NCBI GenBank assembly: GCA_949295905.1 | Contig: CASFNA010000023.1 | Location: 62,001 to 126,000, forward strand | Direction: 5' to 3' | Length of the DNA: 64,000 nt | Source of the DNA: an uncultured Prevotellaceae bacterium | GTDB lineage: Bacteria > Bacteroidota > Bacteroidia > Bacteroidales > Bacteroidaceae | In this document: positions 62,850-64,000 of the stretch, piece by piece | How the letters are laid out: every line of letters begins with the position of its first letter | Numbering within the stretch: position 1 is the first letter of the stretch | Notes under the pieces: model-generated | Databases searched by the model: none | The model's input: only the letters and a program-made list of their open reading frames with translations | What the model was told of the DNA's origin: nothing | Position numbers and translations under genes: made by a program

Positions 62850-64000
62850 TTATTCATTCTCTTTCCTTACCAAGTCAAGTCCTTTGCGTATGATTGACTG
62901 CAACTCAAGCTTTGACGAGTCTACAAATTCGGCCAACGCAAAGTCTTCAGGCGCGACCTCGTATATGCCAAGCTGCTCCATCTTGTCAATGTCACCGGCA
63001 ATAATCGCTTTTACGAGGTATTCCGCATAAATATCCATCGGCAATACCTTGTCATATTCGCCGCTCATTATCATATGGCGTTCTCCACCCTTAATTCTTG
63101 CGTCCAAGGCGTATTCCTTGCCTTTCATGAGCCAGCTGAAATAGCTGTGGCTGGTTGAATACTGGCCGAAGCGCGGCATTATCCAGCCGAACAGTTCGTC
63201 TGCGTCGTTGCCTTCGGGTATCACTGTAACTTCGGATGCGTGAGCATCGAGAAAACCGGAGGGCTCGCATTTACTGCCGGTCAGCACGTTTCCGTTGATT
63301 ATTCTTATGTTCCCGTCAGACACATTGCCGTCAATCAGCGACGATATCTGCTGACCTACCAAGGCTTCAACATACGCAGGATGTTTGACTTCGCTTCCTA
63401 CTACCGCCACAGTCCTATGCAAGTCTACTATGCCTTTGTTGAACAGGCGGCCGAAAAAGATTACAGCGGTAGGCTCAACCGTCCATACTACTTCGCCTTT
63501 GTTTACGGGGTCGATGTGGTTTACCTGCACACCGACATTGCCTGCCGGACAAGGGCCGTCGAAAATGTTAATTTCCACGTCTTTGGCTTGGCGCAGGCTT
63601 TCCGCGCTTTGCCCACGGCCTATGCCGAGATACGTCTTCGCTATTTTAGACAAAGCAGTCAGTCCGGTCTGAAAGTCTTGCTCTTGGCCTTTCAGCTCAA
63701 ACTCGAAATCTGAAGCCAATGGCTTGTCCCTCAATGCGCTTACGAATATCGCCTTAGGCAATACTTCAGGATTTGTGGATATGGCGTAAGGCAATTGGTT
63801 GATGTATCCGAACAATCCAGCAGAAAGCAATGAATTGATGACGTCGCCACCTGAAAGTACCTTAACGTCCTTTCGGCCGAAGTCTACATACTCCTGCACT
63901 TTGTCTGGCTTTACTTTTACCACCAATACCTTTCGTCTGTCTCCTCTTACAACGTCTGTCACAATACCACTTACAGGCGAGGAGAACGCTATGGACGGAT
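62850..64000 (-). CDS. nqrA: Na+-NQR subunit A (5' end cut by window)
   Basis: The frame stays open past 64000, so the N-terminus is missing: 383 whole residues are present, of about 450 in the family. The first visible residues (PSIAFSSPVSGIVTDVVRGD, then RRKVLVVK) match the N-terminal barrel-like domain of NqrA, so roughly 65 residues lie outside. NqrA is a peripheral cytoplasmic subunit and contributes to quinone binding. It is the first gene of the operon; the promoter is outside. Confidence 0.95.
   Translation of the reverse strand, partial: PSIAFSSPVSGIVTDVVRGDRRKVLVVKVKPDKVQEYVDFGRKDVKVLSGGDVINSLLSAGLFGYINQLPYAISTNPEVLPKAIFVSALRDKPLASDFEFELKGQEQDFQTGLTALSKIAKTYLGIGRGQSAESLRQAKDVEINIFDGPCPAGNVGVQVNHIDPVNKGEVVWTVEPTAVIFFGRLFNKGIVDLHRTVAVVGSEVKHPAYVEALVGQQISSLIDGNVSDGNIRIINGNVLTGSKCEPSGFLDAHASEVTVIPEGNDADELFGWIMPRFGQYSTSHSYFSWLMKGKEYALDARIKGGERHMIMSGEYDKVLPMDIYAEYLVKAIIAGDIDKMEQLGIYEVAPEDFALAEFVDSSKLELQSIIRKGLDLVRKENE

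Overview
The window is a chromosomal segment of a Bacteroidota bacterium, most likely Bacteroidales and Prevotellaceae-like. The gene content points there: the moxR-DUF58-bat aerotolerance operon, a Na+-translocating NADH:quinone reductase (nqr) operon, a long PPi-dependent phosphofructokinase, a GldB-like lipoprotein, a DUF2027-Smr protein, FadL/OmpP1 and many lipoproteins. Several promoters match the Bacteroidota form (TTG about 20 bases upstream of TAnnTTTG). Overall base composition is moderate, with AT-rich intergenic regions. I see no rRNA, tRNA, insertion sequence or CRISPR array. The window looks like ordinary chromosome, and its most unusual content is between genes.

Layout. 0-2 kb: a decayed gene fragment, rfbC and a lipoprotein gene. 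2.4-10.8 kb: the moxR/DUF58/bat operon, ending in a fused batD-batE. 10.8-16 kb: PAP2 phosphatase, queA, a Smr protein and nadE. 16-25 kb: mostly minus-strand envelope genes (beta-helix lipoprotein, GldB-like, GHL10-type hydrolase, FadL porin, a Trp/Tyr-rich secreted protein), a probable small RNA and prmA. 25-31.5 kb: GH25, pfp, a PlsC-type acyltransferase and a large amidase_3/golvesin lipoprotein. 31.5-38 kb: Crp/Fnr regulator, lepA, yebC, pheT. 38-43 kb: DUF1460 amidase, Gfo/Idh oxidoreductase, membrane proteins, bifunctional hisB. 43-49 kb: response regulator, very large sensor kinase, KDPG aldolase and KDG kinase. 49.7-55 kb: nudC, a 5'-nucleotidase, a zinc-ribbon protein, a second GH25 and an unknown protein. 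55-58 kb: uxaA-type altronate dehydratase and its LacI regulator. 58.3 kb to the end: nqrF-E-D-C-B-A, with nqrA cut by the window edge.

How genes work together. UxaA, KdgK and Eda give the lower hexuronate (galacturonate) route to pyruvate and glyceraldehyde 3-phosphate. They lie in two loci about 6 kb apart, each with its own promoter, and the kdgK/eda locus runs into a two-component system. The Nqr operon supplies a sodium motive force. The bat operon and many lipoproteins serve the envelope.

The main unexplained signal is a family of intergenic tandem arrays. A 13-base imperfect palindrome (consensus AAAGACGGTCTTT) is followed by a semi-conserved 9-base spacer (GRCAATGTR-like), giving an exact 22-base period. 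Three arrays are four-unit and exactly periodic (27.7, 39.2 and 58.1 kb), two are partial (13.9 and 18.7 kb) and two are decayed (0.06 and 2.1 kb). Neighbouring units are often exact reverse complements and could fold into hairpins with 9-base loops.
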